Of a DNA stretch of 14,223 nt, positions 13,606-14,223 are shown piece after piece. The DNA is from Acidobacteriota bacterium. Lineage in GTDB: Bacteria > Acidobacteriota > Terriglobia > Terriglobales > Acidobacteriaceae. The stretch covers positions 1 to 14,223 of the forward strand of contig JAEKKE010000131.1 in the NCBI GenBank assembly GCA_019510535.1, in the 5' to 3' direction. The position numbers were made by a program, and so were the translations under genes. The notes below the pieces were generated by a model that worked only from the letters and a program-made list of their open reading frames with translations, searched no databases and was not told the DNA's origin. Numbering within the stretch: position 1 is the stretch's first letter; the number at the start of each line of letters is the position of its first letter.

Positions 13606-14223
13606 ATGCGGTATTCAAGACGTGAATTCGGCAAACTCGCAATCTCAAGCCTGCCGATAGCAGCGGCCGTGGCAGCCAACCCGGCTCGTTTGTTTGCAGC
13701 CACGAAGCCCAACTCGAAGTTCAACGGCGTGCAGATCGGTGTCATCAGCTATAGCTACCGGCAGATGCCACAGCACGGCGTGCTGGATGACCTGAAGTAC
13801 ATGGTTGAGAACGGCATCAACGCCTGCGAGCTGGAAACGATTCAGGAGGAGTGGGCCGGAGCTCCCAAGCGCCCGATGATGCAGCGCCCCGCAGGTCCGT
13901 CTCCCGCAGCTGGGACGCCTCGTCCCTCAGGCCCCCGGCCAGAGATGGCCGAGTACAACGAAGCCCTGACGAAGTGGCGCACGACCATGCCGATCTCGAA
14001 GTATGAAGAGCTGCGCAAGATCTATGCCGATGCCGGTGTCTGGATCTATGCCTTCAAGGCCGGCCTCACGATGAGAATGCCCGATGCGGAATTCGACTAC
14101 GTCTTCAATGCGGCCAAGGCCTGTGGCGCAAACCACGTCACGATGGAGATGCCCGACGGCCAGCCGGAGTTGACCAAGCGTATCGGCGAGTTCGGCGCGA
14201 AGCACAAGATGATGATCGGCTAT
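13606..14223 (+). CDS. Tat-exported sugar phosphate isomerase/epimerase-like protein (AP endonuclease 2 family TIM barrel), 3' end beyond window
   Basis: 206 codons are visible and the frame remains open. The start is firm: AAGGAG lies 7 nt before the ATG. SRREFGK (4-10) followed by a hydrophobic stretch to about residue 32 is a twin-arginine signal. The mature part starts with the first barrel strand 'VQIGVISYSYRQM' (42-54). The family-typical strand with acidic residues follows (NACELETIQEEW, 72-83; E75 and E77), and another strand ends in an acid (HVTMEM, 177-182). A Pro-rich, low-complexity insert at about 86-114 interrupts the fold after strand 2. Cytoplasmic family members isomerise or epimerise sugars with a divalent metal; Tat export suggests a folded, metal-loaded periplasmic enzyme working on products of the neighbouring dehydrogenase. 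That role is inferred and the substrate is unknown. Confidence 0.85.
   Translation, partial: MRYSRREFGKLAISSLPIAAAVAANPARLFAATKPNSKFNGVQIGVISYSYRQMPQHGVLDDLKYMVENGINACELETIQEEWAGAPKRPMMQRPAGPSPAAGTPRPSGPRPEMAEYNEALTKWRTTMPISKYEELRKIYADAGVWIYAFKAGLTMRMPDAEFDYVFNAAKACGANHVTMEMPDGQPELTKRIGEFGAKHKMMIGY

Overview
The window reads as chromosome from a Gram-negative soil bacterium, most likely an Acidobacteriota of the Terriglobia (Terriglobus / Granulicella / Edaphobacter type). This is inferred from protein character, not from a marker gene. The clues are a Tat-exported Gluconate_2-dh3 subunit beside a GMC oxidoreductase and a multihaem cytochrome, a PQQ dehydrogenase paired with a dihaem cytochrome that carries a 'DDF...PKVE.HDPL' insert, and a Tat-exported sugar isomerase-like protein.

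Layout. (1) 1-2953, minus strand: a three-gene periplasmic dehydrogenase operon, transcribed as Gluconate_2-dh3 small subunit, FAD-GMC subunit, then a pentahaem-or-larger c-type cytochrome cut by the window edge. (2) 2954-3398: intergenic region with a strong hairpin terminator (3228-3265) and a 116-bp palindromic repeat (copy A, 3286-3401). (3) 3399-9925, minus strand: a five-gene chemotaxis operon, mcp-cheW-cheA-cheR-cheB, with no cheY, cheD or cheC in view. (4) 9926-10570: a second, oppositely oriented copy of the 116-bp repeat (copy B, 10028-10143), then a small membrane-protein gene with its own terminator. (5) 10571-10880: a gene-free leader. (6) 10881-14223, plus strand: dihaem cytochrome c, PQQ-dependent alcohol dehydrogenase, and a Tat-exported TIM-barrel sugar isomerase/epimerase cut by the window edge.

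How it fits together. Both outer blocks look like periplasmic sugar or alcohol oxidation modules that pass electrons to c-type cytochromes, one FAD-based and one PQQ-based. The central block is a sensory array: receptor, coupling protein, kinase, and both adaptation enzymes. The receptor ends in an aromatic pentapeptide-like tail (NFTDF), and the CheR has the matching type of beta-subdomain loop, which suggests tethered adaptation.

The least expected structure is the pair of 116-bp elements. They align without gaps at about 79 % identity (92 of 116, counted by hand), lie in inverted orientation on either side of the chemotaxis operon, and one of them supplies the cheB stop codon. They look like a non-coding, MITE- or REP-like repeat family. 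I see no tRNA, rRNA, CRISPR array or transposase gene.
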